IMG/VR virus record: IMGVR_UViG_3300047552_000081
Span: 1 to 38,523 of that record
Length of the DNA: 38,523 nt
Source: a virus
Reading direction: 5' to 3' (one strand)
Shown here: positions 7,798 through 15,580 of the stretch, in pieces
How positions within the stretch are numbered: the first letter of the stretch is position 1
Layout of the letters: each line of letters opens with the position of its first letter
Program-made: the position numbers and the translations under genes
Notes under the pieces: model-generated
Told to the model about the DNA's origin: nothing
Seen by the model: the letters and a program-made list of their open reading frames with translations, nothing else
The model's database searches: none

Positions 7798-8151
7798 TTA
7801 CTCCTTCACCAGCATTTCGCCGTTGTCTTTGAATCCAAGCCGACCAAGTATTCCATACATATACTCATGCCCGGTCGATACCTTGGTTGTGACTCGGGGG
7901 CCTTCAAATATCTTGCGCAAAAGTCCGGGGGTTGCCCACATTTTGCGCCATTTCGGCAAGACGGAAACGTGCACTTCGCAGTCCTTTTTGAAGAACGCCC
8001 CGATGCACTCGCCATCTCGCACAATCGCCTTGATTATCCAATCTTTCATCACTTCGCGGTAGGTGTCAAACGAAACATCTGCCGACCAGTCGGTGGCGAC
8101 ATAACCGACCCGCAGGGCCGCGTCGCGATCATCCACCAACTGAGTGGTCAT
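7798..8151 (-). CDS. GNAT-like small virion protein
   Basis: The 117-residue protein has the strand/helix rhythm of a reduced GNAT fold (WIIKAIVRDGECIGAFFKKDCEVHVSVLPKW, then KIFEGPRVTTKV and EYMYGILGRLGFK). Short GNAT-like proteins are found next to ejection-protein genes in T7-like and other podophages, including T7 gp13-type proteins. The acetyl-CoA loop (Q/RxxGxG/A) is not clear, so it may be structural rather than catalytic. Its start overlaps the previous stop by one base (TGATG). Confidence 0.55.
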   Translation of the reverse strand: MTTQLVDDRDAALRVGYVATDWSADVSFDTYREVMKDWIIKAIVRDGECIGAFFKKDCEVHVSVLPKWRKMWATPGLLRKIFEGPRVTTKVSTGHEYMYGILGRLGFKDNGEMLVKE

Positions 8152-8486
8152 CAGGTGACCTCACGACCGCTGGCGCGGATATTGATCGATGTGGCCGTTC
8201 CGGCAATCGTGCTGATGAACCCGCTGGCCGCCAACACATGACCGACCAGTTCGGGGAACGTGTAGGTCTCCGCCGGTTGCAGCGTCTTGGTCTTGGTGAT
8301 CAAGTTCTGGTTGCCTGCGGTGTCGGCACTGGTCACCAGATTCACGCTGATCGTGGCCGCCGCTGCCGAGTAGTTCGTGGCGGTGAACTTGTCAATGATC
8401 GTGGTGACACCTGTGGCGGTGTATTGGGATGTTTGAACCGCTTCAGCAATCTTGGCAGGGATTAACACTTTCACAGTAACTGTCAA
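8151..8486 (-). CDS. Small beta-rich structural protein, front end duplicated upstream
   Basis: The 111-residue protein is Thr/Ala-rich with alternating strands, typical of minor virion proteins. It must start at TTG 8486, seven bases after AAGGAG, because no ATG is in frame nearby. Its first 15 residues (MTVTVKVLIPAKIAE) are identical to the start of the HNH gene just upstream, but about ten of the fifteen codons differ synonymously. This suggests the gene was split by the endonuclease and its front rebuilt. Exact role in the particle is unknown. Confidence 0.75.
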   Translation of the reverse strand: MTVTVKVLIPAKIAEAVQTSQYTATGVTTIIDKFTATNYSAAAATISVNLVTSADTAGNQNLITKTKTLQPAETYTFPELVGHVLAASGFISTIAGTATSINIRASGREVT

Positions 8487-8497
8487 TTTAGTTCTCC

Positions 8498-8971
8498 TTA
8501 AACGTGTGCCCAGATTTGCATTTGAACGATTTGTCCAATCAAACTTTTGGACACTTGATATTTAATTGCAAGGTCTTTGTGTCCACACCCTCGCTGTCGA
8601 GGCTTGTAAATTGCTCGAATTTCTTTGACCATGCTTTCGGTCAATTTTGCATTTCCGTTGCGCGAACCTTTTGCGTCTCGATCACGAACATGACGATCCA
8701 TTGTATTGTCCGCGCTTGTACCTATTTCTAAATGCTCGGGGTTTAAACATTTGCGGTTGTCGCATTTATGGCGAACAACGACCCCGCGAATGTCAGCTAA
8801 TGTTTTATTATTAGCTTCACAATATGCAATCCGATGAGCTTTTAGCAATTTACCTTTAGAGTGAACTATTCCGTAGCCATCACGATTCTTAAACCCAGTC
8901 CACTCCCAGCATCCAGTCTGGTAGTTCTCGGCAATTTTGGCCGGAATCAACACCTTTACGGTGACTGTCAT
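8498..8971 (-). CDS. HNH homing endonuclease fused to captured gene start
   Basis: The 157-residue protein begins with the same 15 residues as the downstream structural gene. It then enters an HNH_3-type domain: GCWEWTG, a strand/His region (KAHRIAYCEA), and VVRHKCDNRKCLNPEHLEIG, holding the His and Cys pairs of the active-site zinc fold. A C-terminal helix-turn-helix (KDLAIKYQVSKSLIGQIV) ends with IWAHV, a usual end for this family. The start overlaps the upstream stop as ATGA, as expected for the original host-gene start. It probably cuts DNA lacking the insertion and spreads by repair. Confidence 0.85.
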   Translation of the reverse strand: MTVTVKVLIPAKIAENYQTGCWEWTGFKNRDGYGIVHSKGKLLKAHRIAYCEANNKTLADIRGVVVRHKCDNRKCLNPEHLEIGTSADNTMDRHVRDRDAKGSRNGNAKLTESMVKEIRAIYKPRQRGCGHKDLAIKYQVSKSLIGQIVQMQIWAHV

Positions 8972-9366
8972 TTCAGATCCTTTCTGTCCACTTTTCCGCT
9001 GATGGCGTGGAGCAATTCAATGTGGCGCTTGTAGCTGTCCTCACGGTGCGCTGCCATTACGTTGCTGAACTCTTTCCGGTCTTTTTCAGCGTTCTCAAAG
9101 AGTTTGACGATGTTGTCGTTCATGCGGTCACTTCTACGACGCTGCTCATCCTTCATGTCCCCAACCACGGTATCGACGTATTCCATGATCTTGTCGTTCA
9201 GGGTTGAATGTCCTGCATGAGTGGAGTCACTGAGCTTTTCGTGAGATTCGCGCAGGTCATCGTGTTCCTTCTGGTTGCGGTTCCATGCCCACGCTATGAG
9301 TCCGAGTGCTGGTGCCCATAGGAAGTCCTTGATGAAGTCCAGAATGTTGAATTCTTGCGGCGTCAT
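8968..9366 (-). CDS. Membrane-anchored coiled-coil protein, spanin-like layout
   Basis: The 132-residue protein has one N-terminal hydrophobic segment (about residues 16-29, LWAPALGLIAWAWN) followed by about 100 charged residues predicted as a long coiled coil. An inner-membrane anchor with a long helical tail is the layout of inner-membrane spanins and of some tail or ejection accessories. It lies far from the holin and endolysin, and no outer-membrane partner was found, so the spanin reading is only a suggestion. Confidence 0.6.
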   Translation of the reverse strand: MTPQEFNILDFIKDFLWAPALGLIAWAWNRNQKEHDDLRESHEKLSDSTHAGHSTLNDKIMEYVDTVVGDMKDEQRRRSDRMNDNIVKLFENAEKDRKEFSNVMAAHREDSYKRHIELLHAISGKVDRKDLK

Positions 9367-9557
9367 TTTTCAGATATAGGCTTAGTGGTGATGATTCGCA
9401 GTACGGTTACCGCGACACTGATCGCAATGCCAACATACATCTGCTCAATCTGGGTGAGCGGCAATAGGCCAACATAACCCTGCAAGACGGATAGCACGGC
9501 TAGGAGCAGTGCAAATATGACAGTGCGACTTTTTAGGAGTTGGATTAGTGTGGTCAT
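9363..9557 (-). CDS. Small two-TM membrane protein, possible second holin
   Basis: The 64-residue protein has two hydrophobic stretches (TVIFALLLAVLSVLQGYVGLLPL and MYVGIAISVAVTVLRII) joined by a short polar turn, and a basic C-terminus. The size and topology suit a class II holin or antiholin. ATG 9557 follows GGAAG and lies just after the tailspike stop. A longer frame runs into the tailspike gene and was rejected. It overlaps the next gene by four bases. Confidence 0.6.
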   Translation of the reverse strand: MTTLIQLLKSRTVIFALLLAVLSVLQGYVGLLPLTQIEQMYVGIAISVAVTVLRIITTKPISEK

Positions 9558-9561
9558 TGTC

Positions 9562-11388
9562 TTACTTCCAAAGAGGTATGTAGCACGGCGTTCCATCAGG
9601 AGCCAGTACCGTCACCCATGTGTATGGTGTCGCAACAGTTGCCCTGCTTTGAGTCCCAAGGTTTGCAGTAGTCGCAGCAAGCCCCGCATTGTTTAGAAAC
9701 TGAAATGCCGAGTAAGCCCTGTTAATTCCGAAAACATCAGTGATAGTTTCAGACCCTACAACGGCACCAGCCGCTGCATTACCGAATGCACTGTTTCCTA
9801 AATTGTCAGTAGATACTCTTGTCGCGTAGAAGTTTGATCCAGCACCTGTCCATTTGTGCCATGTGGTGCTTGGTATGTTTGATGAAGAGCTTTGCCGCAC
9901 AATGCCGGTTGATGTATATCCCCACCGAACATTTGCTTCTTGCTGAAGCTCTGAAATTTGTTTCCAGACACGCGCCAATTGGTTTGCAGACGAGGAAGCA
10001 TTCTTGTTGCGATCCATGCGAGTGGACACAACAGCATTTGGGTCATTGATGATGTAGTCAGTGCCAGCTCCGGTGTCAGCGTTGTAGTAGGTCAGGCCAT
10101 CCACTTCAATACCAAAGTGGTTTGCGTTGGTAGAGGCATCAAGGATTACAGGAGAGGTTTTACCGGCGTAGAAGTTGGCAAAAAGGTTGCTTACCTTTAC
10201 ACCATACTGAACTGTGCTTCCAAGTTTGATGCAGGTATCTAAGCGGCCCTCAAAGTAAACTGCATCAATGTTGGTTGCAAATATTGTGTCACTTACGCCA
10301 GAGCCTCCGATTGCAATACCGACCTGTACAGTGGTTGCAGCATTAACCCCTTCGATCATCACATTCTTGCCAATGTTCAAAACACGTCCATTGCCAAAGA
10401 AGCAAATATCACCGTCCTTATATTGCTGTGAAATAAATGTATTACTGAGATTGAAGCAAAGGAAGTTCTCGCAAGAGATTGCTCCGCCTTGATAGTTCGT
10501 GCTGTTGTGCCAGAAACGGCAGTTATCCACATCAATGTTATAGATGCCAACGCCACCATCGTAAGAGCCTTCCATCAACAAGCCCCAATATGTCGCAGCA
10601 CAACCATTCATGAAATAGTCTTTGAACTTAATTCCACCACCGGCAGGCATCGCAACACCGCCACCAGTTGCGGTTTTTATTTGGATTCCTTCGATATGGA
10701 CAGCATCAAGGTATTTGCTGGCGCTGATGTTGGTCTGGTAGTTGAAGCAATATCCAGTACCCGTAAAGTTAATCACGGTTGACCACATGCCCTGCCCAAT
10801 CACAGAAATCGTGTGATCTCGCCCAGAAGGGTCGCCGGTGCCAGACACATACGTTGGGGAAATAGTCGAACCAATGAGGTATGTTCCAGACGGAATACAC
10901 AAGGTTTTGTTTGCAGCAATGGCCGCCGTTAACGCTGTAGTGAATGCAGTGGCGGAATCTGATGCGCCGGTTGGGTCGGCTCCAAAATCCAGCACACTCA
11001 CACTCTCGCGCAGCTTGGTCTGTACCGTTGTAGCAACAGCGCCAGTGCCTGCTTGGATAAACCCGACGAGGGATGAGCCATCGGACGCAGCAAGTGTTGC
11101 CAATACGCCTGCAGTGGGCGACACTATGTTGTCAACGGTCCAAATTTCCACATCGGTGGCGGACAACAGTTTGAACTTGTAGGTGCCCGTGCCCAGCCAC
11201 ACGTTTGCCTCACCGCGCGAATCCAGAATGATCGGGTTGGTGTTGGTCGTGACGCCAGCCGAGTCCACATAAGTGGTCGTGGGGGAGGTCGTACCGGCAA
11301 TGTAGGTGTACAGTTTGCCACCAGCCAAAGGGTTGCCGTTGGCGTCGAAGAACTGCTGCTTGGCGTTGGGGGTGAGGGTTGCGGTCAT
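9562..11388 (-). CDS. Tailspike with beta-helix (pectate-lyase-like) domain
   Basis: The 608-residue protein starts MTATLTPNAKQQFFDANGNPL, a head-binding or particle-attachment segment common in phage spikes (residues 1-95). At about residue 130 it enters SVLDFGADPTGASDSATAF, the hallmark start of Pectate_lyase_3/right-handed beta-helix spikes, followed by repeated short strands to about 430 and a C-terminal region likely for trimerisation. Such spikes bind and often cut host surface polysaccharide. The start was set at ATG 11388 after AAAGGAT rather than five codons upstream. The receptor cannot be named. Confidence 0.85.
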   Translation of the reverse strand: MTATLTPNAKQQFFDANGNPLAGGKLYTYIAGTTSPTTTYVDSAGVTTNTNPIILDSRGEANVWLGTGTYKFKLLSATDVEIWTVDNIVSPTAGVLATLAASDGSSLVGFIQAGTGAVATTVQTKLRESVSVLDFGADPTGASDSATAFTTALTAAIAANKTLCIPSGTYLIGSTISPTYVSGTGDPSGRDHTISVIGQGMWSTVINFTGTGYCFNYQTNISASKYLDAVHIEGIQIKTATGGGVAMPAGGGIKFKDYFMNGCAATYWGLLMEGSYDGGVGIYNIDVDNCRFWHNSTNYQGGAISCENFLCFNLSNTFISQQYKDGDICFFGNGRVLNIGKNVMIEGVNAATTVQVGIAIGGSGVSDTIFATNIDAVYFEGRLDTCIKLGSTVQYGVKVSNLFANFYAGKTSPVILDASTNANHFGIEVDGLTYYNADTGAGTDYIINDPNAVVSTRMDRNKNASSSANQLARVWKQISELQQEANVRWGYTSTGIVRQSSSSNIPSTTWHKWTGAGSNFYATRVSTDNLGNSAFGNAAAGAVVGSETITDVFGINRAYSAFQFLNNAGLAATTANLGTQSRATVATPYTWVTVLAPDGTPCYIPLWK

Positions 11389-11408
11389 TGGTATCCTTTG
11401 CAATGCGC

Positions 11409-12182
11409 CTATGCGCTGATGTTATCACTGACCGTCAGAATTATCGACGGGATGCCAGGCACAGGAGCCACCGCGCCGCTGGCCAAAAGCTGGATGGTGA
11501 TGTCGTCCACGCTCCACATCAACTCGAAGTAGTCACCGGCCTTGAGGTCGGCCAAGAAGTTCCACGCGGCTACGGTCTCGGCGTTGTTGCCTTGGATGCG
11601 GATCTGAGTGGCCGAGTTGGCCACGTCCGTGCCGTTCACCCGCAGCCAGATGTAGATCAACCCCACGGTGGCCGTTGTCTTGTCGAGTTGGGCCGAGAAC
11701 TGGATGTTGTAGACGCCTTGGGTGTCCACATAGACCCGCGAGGTCGGAGTGCCGATGGTCACCCCAAACGTCAGGTCGGTGGTGTTGAAGGTCATCGCAT
11801 ACGCGGTGTTGATGACCGCAGCGGTCTGGGTGGTCGTATCGTAGAACGACCCGTATGCCGGACGCCGGTGGAACGGCTGGGGCAGCGGTGCGGCCTCCAG
11901 CGCCTCTACCCGCTTCATCATCTCGGCAATCTGGTCAATGCTGACCGCAGAGCCGTAACCAAGCTGCGCGGCATCCAGAGCCGCGTCAATGTCCACCTGC
12001 TGGTTCTGCACCGGCGGCCCAAGTTGCAGGTCAGTTAGTGAGCCCACATTCGTGCCGCCGCCGGTCAGGGTGAACAGGTTCAGGAAGAACCGATACCACT
12101 CACGGGCCATGAGCCCCGTGCGCGGGTCGATGAACTCAACGCGCGGCGCGGGGATCTGGGTGATGTTCGCGGGACTAGGCAT
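11409..12182 (-). CDS. Tail protein with C-terminal jelly-roll-like domain
   Basis: The 257-residue protein has a conserved-looking N-terminus (FIDPRTGLMAREWYRFFLNLF), a short coiled coil (IDQIAEMMKRVEALEAAP at about 80-98) and a C-terminal beta domain (YGSFYDTTTQ... VYNIQFSAQLDK... IYIWLRVNGTDV... DYFELMWS) resembling TNF/C1q-like jelly rolls. It follows the gp10-like gene, the place of the P22 tail needle. Sf6 has a needle with a TNF-like knob, so a needle or knob role is possible but inferred. It overlaps the upstream gene by eight bases. Confidence 0.6.
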   Translation of the reverse strand: MPSPANITQIPAPRVEFIDPRTGLMAREWYRFFLNLFTLTGGGTNVGSLTDLQLGPPVQNQQVDIDAALDAAQLGYGSAVSIDQIAEMMKRVEALEAAPLPQPFHRRPAYGSFYDTTTQTAAVINTAYAMTFNTTDLTFGVTIGTPTSRVYVDTQGVYNIQFSAQLDKTTATVGLIYIWLRVNGTDVANSATQIRIQGNNAETVAAWNFLADLKAGDYFELMWSVDDITIQLLASGAVAPVPGIPSIILTVSDNISA

Positions 12183-13620
12183 TGGTGCCGCTCACAATCA
12201 GTTCGGCACCCATGATGGCAATCTTCACGTTGTCGGTGCCCGAGACCTCGTACACGCGGTCGCGCAGCTTTTGGGTCATGCCCAGCCGACGCCAGAACAC
12301 CCGTTTGAAGTACTCGCCCGTGGCACCCATTGACGCCCAGTGCTCGTTGCTCCATGTGTGGCCGCCATCGTCCGACCAGCGCAGCATTACCTGTGCTTGA
12401 TCGGTGGACGCGCCGGAGCCAAACGCCGCACCAGTCTCACAGTCAAGTTGCAGACTGTGGTGCGCGGTGCGCTTGAGGTTGTTCTGCCCCGTTGGCAGCG
12501 CACGCCATGAGCGCAGCCACTTCTGAGGCGTGGTGTTGTCGATGTAGGTGTCGAGGTCAAGTTCGTAGATGTTCCCGTTTTCGAAGTCGCCTACGATGGT
12601 CACACCGCCAAAGTTGCATTGGCAGTTGGAACGGTGACGAGTGAACACGCCACCCTCAAATGCGGCCCGCTCGTGCCAGGCTTGCGTAGCCACATCGTAG
12701 ACCCATGTAGCGTTGGCGCTGGGGAAAGTCAGCACATAGAAGGCATGGCCTTCTTGCTGGTAGGTGTAGGCCAGCGCGTCCGAGATGTTGCCGTACTGCG
12801 CGATGGCGTACTCGATGGCGTGGGTGCTGATGCGCTGCCCCGTGTAGCCGTTGGCTCGGTACACGATGCCCTGACCACGGGCGTCAGTGCCCAGCCAGAA
12901 CAGGCCATTGTCCAGCTTGGCCAGCGAGTACGGTGCCACACAGCCGATCTCGTTGAAGGCACCCTGAATGCGCGTCAGGGGGAAGTCGGCCAGACCAGCG
13001 TCGTACCAGACCTCCACCGAGTCGGAGCCGAACAGCCACACCTCGCGGTGGTCAACGATCAGGGCCACCAGGTTGTCCGGTGCACCCTCGGCGCTGGCGA
13101 AGTCCAGCGGATCTACGCTGGTGCCGTCGAGCAGGCTTGTGACCCACACCCGCTGGCTGTTGGGCTCGTTGAATACGAAGTACCCGTCGAGATAGCTCAC
13201 AGTCACCGCGCCGGGGTAATCAGGGTCAGTGATCTGGGCGAACACGCCAGTCGATTCGTTGTAGATGAACCCATCGGGGTTGCAGGCAATGAACAACTGG
13301 GTGCCGTTATCGGCGATGCTGACCGGCCCGGTGCCCGTGATGTTGCCCAGCTTCACCGGCACCGAATCGGTGGCGGTCATCTGGTAGAACTCTGTGCCCG
13401 AGGCGACGTAGAAGTCGGTGCCGTTGGTCTGGTGCGCCCACAACCCACGGATGGGGCCGGTGCCTACGGTCTGGAGCAGACGTAGGCCTGGGGCGCGGTT
13501 CAGGAAGCCCGGCTCCTTGCCACCCTCGGGGATAGCTTCGGGGAACAGGTTGACCATGCGATTGTCGGCAGCATTGACGCTGCGGGCGACATAAGAACTG
13601 CCCAAAATGGGAGTTTTCAT
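12175..13620 (-). CDS. P22 gp10-like packaged-DNA stabilisation/tail hub protein
   Basis: The 481-residue protein opens SYVARSVNAADNRMVNLFPE, with GFLNRAPGLRLLQTVG after it, a pattern of phage stabilisation proteins (P22 gp10 type), followed by many short strand repeats as in a propeller-like hub. In P22, gp10 attaches under gp4 and plugs the tail after packaging. The gp4-like gene is immediately upstream apart from an inserted HNH gene, which supports the call. Start ATG 13620 follows TGGAGCG. Confidence 0.75.
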   Translation of the reverse strand: MKTPILGSSYVARSVNAADNRMVNLFPEAIPEGGKEPGFLNRAPGLRLLQTVGTGPIRGLWAHQTNGTDFYVASGTEFYQMTATDSVPVKLGNITGTGPVSIADNGTQLFIACNPDGFIYNESTGVFAQITDPDYPGAVTVSYLDGYFVFNEPNSQRVWVTSLLDGTSVDPLDFASAEGAPDNLVALIVDHREVWLFGSDSVEVWYDAGLADFPLTRIQGAFNEIGCVAPYSLAKLDNGLFWLGTDARGQGIVYRANGYTGQRISTHAIEYAIAQYGNISDALAYTYQQEGHAFYVLTFPSANATWVYDVATQAWHERAAFEGGVFTRHRSNCQCNFGGVTIVGDFENGNIYELDLDTYIDNTTPQKWLRSWRALPTGQNNLKRTAHHSLQLDCETGAAFGSGASTDQAQVMLRWSDDGGHTWSNEHWASMGATGEYFKRVFWRRLGMTQKLRDRVYEVSGTDNVKIAIMGAELIVSGTNA

Positions 13621-13661
13621 GCTTGCGCTCCAGTAATTCCGGTGTTAATATTCACGCTCAT
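13617..13661 (-). other. Possible 14-codon leader or gene remnant before gp10-like gene
   Basis: Minus-strand ATG 13661 opens a 14-residue frame (MSVNINTGITGAQA) whose TGA overlaps the gp10-like start as ATGA. This four-base overlap is the normal spacing between true genes here. The short frame lies just where the opposite-strand HNH gene begins. It could be a leader peptide, the end of a small gene broken by the HNH insertion, or chance. Confidence 0.25.
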
Positions 13662-13676
13662 TACCAAGGGGCGTAA

Positions 13677-14171
13677 ATGCACACCAAACTCACATGGCTC
13701 CACCTGCGAACGATTCTTGACTACAACCGAGAAACGGGCGTGTTTGTTTGGCGAGTTGACCGCAGCAAAGCGGTCAAAGCTGGCCACGTTGCTGGCTGCC
13801 TTGAAAAACGAATCGGGTACATCACGATTGGTATTGAAGGGAGCGTGTACAAAGCTCATAGACTCGCGTGGTTCCATGTTCACCAAGAATGGCCCAAGGG
13901 GTTGGTTGATCACATCAACGGCGACAAATCGGACAATCGGATTGTAAATCTTCGCGTAGTAGGCGCGGACGGCAATTCGCAGAACATCAGAAAACCAAAC
14001 CGCCGAAATAAATCTGGGTTTATGGGCGTCATCTGGTATCAGAACAAATGGCGAGCCAGTATGTCCGTCAATGGCAAATCCAAATGGCTTGGCGACTATG
14101 GTACGCCAGAAGAAGCGCATCAAGCCTATTTGGAAGCAAAGCGGAAATATCATGCTGCTTGCACCATTTAG
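13677..14171 (+). CDS. HNH-AP2 homing endonuclease, inserted against the late operon
   Basis: The 164-residue protein has an N-terminal HNH region (TGVFVWRVDRSKAVKAGHVAGCL... YKAHRLAWFHVHQEWPKGLVDHINGDKSDNRIVNLR), with DHINGDKSDN and NLR being the diagnostic HNH_3 elements. A C-terminal AP2-like DNA-binding domain follows (SGFMGVIWYQNKWRASMSVNGKSKWLGDYGTPEEAHQAY). This HNH-AP2 pairing is typical of free-standing phage homing endonucleases. It runs opposite to all its neighbours. Its stop is three bases from the gp4-like stop. Start ATG follows AAGGGG. Confidence 0.9.
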   Translation: MHTKLTWLHLRTILDYNRETGVFVWRVDRSKAVKAGHVAGCLEKRIGYITIGIEGSVYKAHRLAWFHVHQEWPKGLVDHINGDKSDNRIVNLRVVGADGNSQNIRKPNRRNKSGFMGVIWYQNKWRASMSVNGKSKWLGDYGTPEEAHQAYLEAKRKYHAACTI

Positions 14172-14174
14172 TAA

Positions 14175-14888
14175 TTACAGATTGCCCGCGTAGACGTTAA
14201 ACCGCTGACGAGTGGCCACCAGCGAGTACGGCATCGACATCACATCGTCAGGGTTGTTGATGCGCTTCAGATTGCGCTTGGAGGTCATGGCGATGCGGGC
14301 CACGCTGGGGCTGGGCTCCACGCCGAACTCGGCCGCAATCTCGCAAGCGAGGTTGTACTTGAACGCCCGCAGGTAGCCAGGCGGGAACGCCAAGGCGGTG
14401 GCCAGTGTGGCCGGTTGGGACAGTTCCTGCACCGAGATGAAGTGCCACTCCAAGTCCCGCGTGGGGTTGGGGTAGATCGTCATCGAGATGTCTGGATACT
14501 CCATGTTAATCCACATGACCTGTGGATAGGTGGAGGTCACCGTCTTGACCGCGATGCCATCGTACTGCTGCTGGTTGATGAACTTGATGCCGAAGCTGAC
14601 GTTCGTGCCGGGGTCGCGGTAGTAGGTGGAGTCGTCCAGCAGCACGGGACGCAGACCCACAAACTCGCCAGTGGGGCCGAGGTGGCGGGTAATCTCGCCC
14701 GCGGGCCATGTGAACACCTGGTCAATGGTGTTGTAGATCATCAGGCGCTCGATGCTCCACGAATCCAGCATCTGGTTCATGGCGTTGAGCGCATCTTGGG
14801 AGGTAGCTGCCGACGGGGTTTCGCCCTCGGCCAGAACGCCCAGCAACCGCAGGGCTGCATTGATTTGGTCACCTGCAGTGGTGGACAT
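14175..14888 (-). CDS. P22 gp4-like head-tail connector
   Basis: The 237-residue protein begins GDQINAALRLLGVLAEGETPSA with helices followed by DALNAMNQMLDSW, the typical opening of P22 gp4-like tail accessory factors. The middle is beta-rich and the C-terminus helical (PPGYLRAFKYNLACEIAAEFG). In P22, gp4 binds under the portal and starts tail assembly, and a related protein carries muramidase activity. No catalytic motif was identified here. The gp10-like gene follows on the same strand. Confidence 0.75.
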   Translation of the reverse strand: MSTTAGDQINAALRLLGVLAEGETPSAATSQDALNAMNQMLDSWSIERLMIYNTIDQVFTWPAGEITRHLGPTGEFVGLRPVLLDDSTYYRDPGTNVSFGIKFINQQQYDGIAVKTVTSTYPQVMWINMEYPDISMTIYPNPTRDLEWHFISVQELSQPATLATALAFPPGYLRAFKYNLACEIAAEFGVEPSPSVARIAMTSKRNLKRINNPDDVMSMPYSLVATRQRFNVYAGNL

Positions 14889-14890
14889 GA

Positions 14891-15088
14891 TCAGACTCCT
14901 TCGGTCACAACCTCAATTTTTCGCTTTCGTTTCAGCCTGAGAGTGTTCTCGCCTGCCACGTCTTCGTCGTCCGAAGGTGTATCGGGATTGTAGCGCACCC
15001 AGCCGTTTTTCTCATCATAAACGGCTTCCATTTCCAAGGTCGCAACCTTGGCCCCGTGAACGGGGTGCTTCATGTAAATGACTGCCAT
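14891..15088 (-). CDS. Small conserved-looking protein before gp4-like gene
   Basis: The 65-residue protein starts MAVIYMKHPVHGAKVATLEMEA and ends with a basic KRKRKIEVV segment. No domain is recognised, but a short protein of this kind often precedes the gp4-like gene in P22-type betaproteobacterial phages (family knowledge, not checked). ATG 15088 lies directly on the U-tract of a terminator-like hairpin and has no visible ribosome site. A second ATG at 15073 is an alternative with no better site. It ends two bases from the next start. Confidence 0.6.
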   Translation of the reverse strand: MAVIYMKHPVHGAKVATLEMEAVYDEKNGWVRYNPDTPSDDEDVAGENTLRLKRKRKIEVVTEGV

Positions 15089-15112
15089 ATAAAAAGCGGG
15101 GCCGAAGCCCCA
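15088..15112 (-). terminator. Rho-independent terminator after possible decoration gene
   Basis: Read on the minus strand this is GGGGC-TTCG-GCCCC followed by GC and TTTTTAT. The UUCG loop closed by C-G is an especially stable tetraloop, and the U-run is in place. It should stop or attenuate leftward transcription between the head genes and the tail genes. Confidence 0.85.
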
Positions 15113-15118
15113 CTAGTT

Positions 15119-15526
15119 TTAAGCGACCTTGTACACGGTCCAGGTGCCTTCGCCGGTCTTGCGGAACCGGAAGACCGCACTGGAAGTGACTGCCACAGCC
15201 ACGAAAGCGTTGCCGCCGTCAGTGATGCCAGTGGCGGTTGCCAGAGTCACGGCACCAGCGGTTGTGCCGGTGTTGACAATGGACAGGTCGAACGTGCTGC
15301 CAACGGTGGCGTTGGGAACAGCAGCGTCGATCAGGGTGCCAGTGGGCAGCGTGTAGGTAGCAGCCGATGTGCTGGGGTTAGCAACCAGCCAGTTGCCGGT
15401 CACTTGTGCCGCAGTCAGAGTTGCAGTCGCCGTTGCGGTCTGGGGAGCAGCCAGACGACCAAGGATAGTTTCGGCAGGGTTGCCTGCGCCGACTTGAAAA
15501 CCGCCGCCGCCATTAGGGATAGCCAT
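15119..15526 (-). CDS. Possible capsid decoration/head protein
   Basis: The 135-residue protein is Thr/Ala/Gly/Val-rich and beta-patterned after a Gly-rich start (MAIPNGGGGFQVGAGNPAETI). It sits directly after the coat gene between two identical terminators, which points to a product needed in its own ratio. Placement and composition suit a head decoration or fibre protein, but no domain is recognised. A strong AAAGGA site precedes the ATG. Confidence 0.55.
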   Translation of the reverse strand: MAIPNGGGGFQVGAGNPAETILGRLAAPQTATATATLTAAQVTGNWLVANPSTSAATYTLPTGTLIDAAVPNATVGSTFDLSIVNTGTTAGAVTLATATGITDGGNAFVAVAVTSSAVFRFRKTGEGTWTVYKVA

Positions 15527-15550
15527 GATGAGTTCCTTTCAAAGATGTTA

Positions 15551-15575
15551 CGAAGAAAGGGGCCGAAGCCCCGTT
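15551..15575 (-). terminator. Terminator after coat protein gene
   Basis: On the minus strand the sequence is again GGGGC-TTCG-GCCCC, followed by TTTCTT. The 14-base hairpin core is identical to the one at 15098-15111. The weaker U-tract suggests partial read-through, which would let coat be made in excess of downstream tail proteins. Confidence 0.75.
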
Positions 15576-15580
15576 TCAGT

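Noticed and set aside
11104-11388. Tailspike front as a separate small gene
   Set aside because: The frame is continuous with the beta-helix part and no internal start with a ribosome site was seen.
13617-14153. 178-codon minus-strand frame opposite the HNH-AP2 gene
   Set aside because: The HNH-AP2 protein on the other strand has clear domains. Only the last 14 codons of this frame were kept as a tentative remnant.
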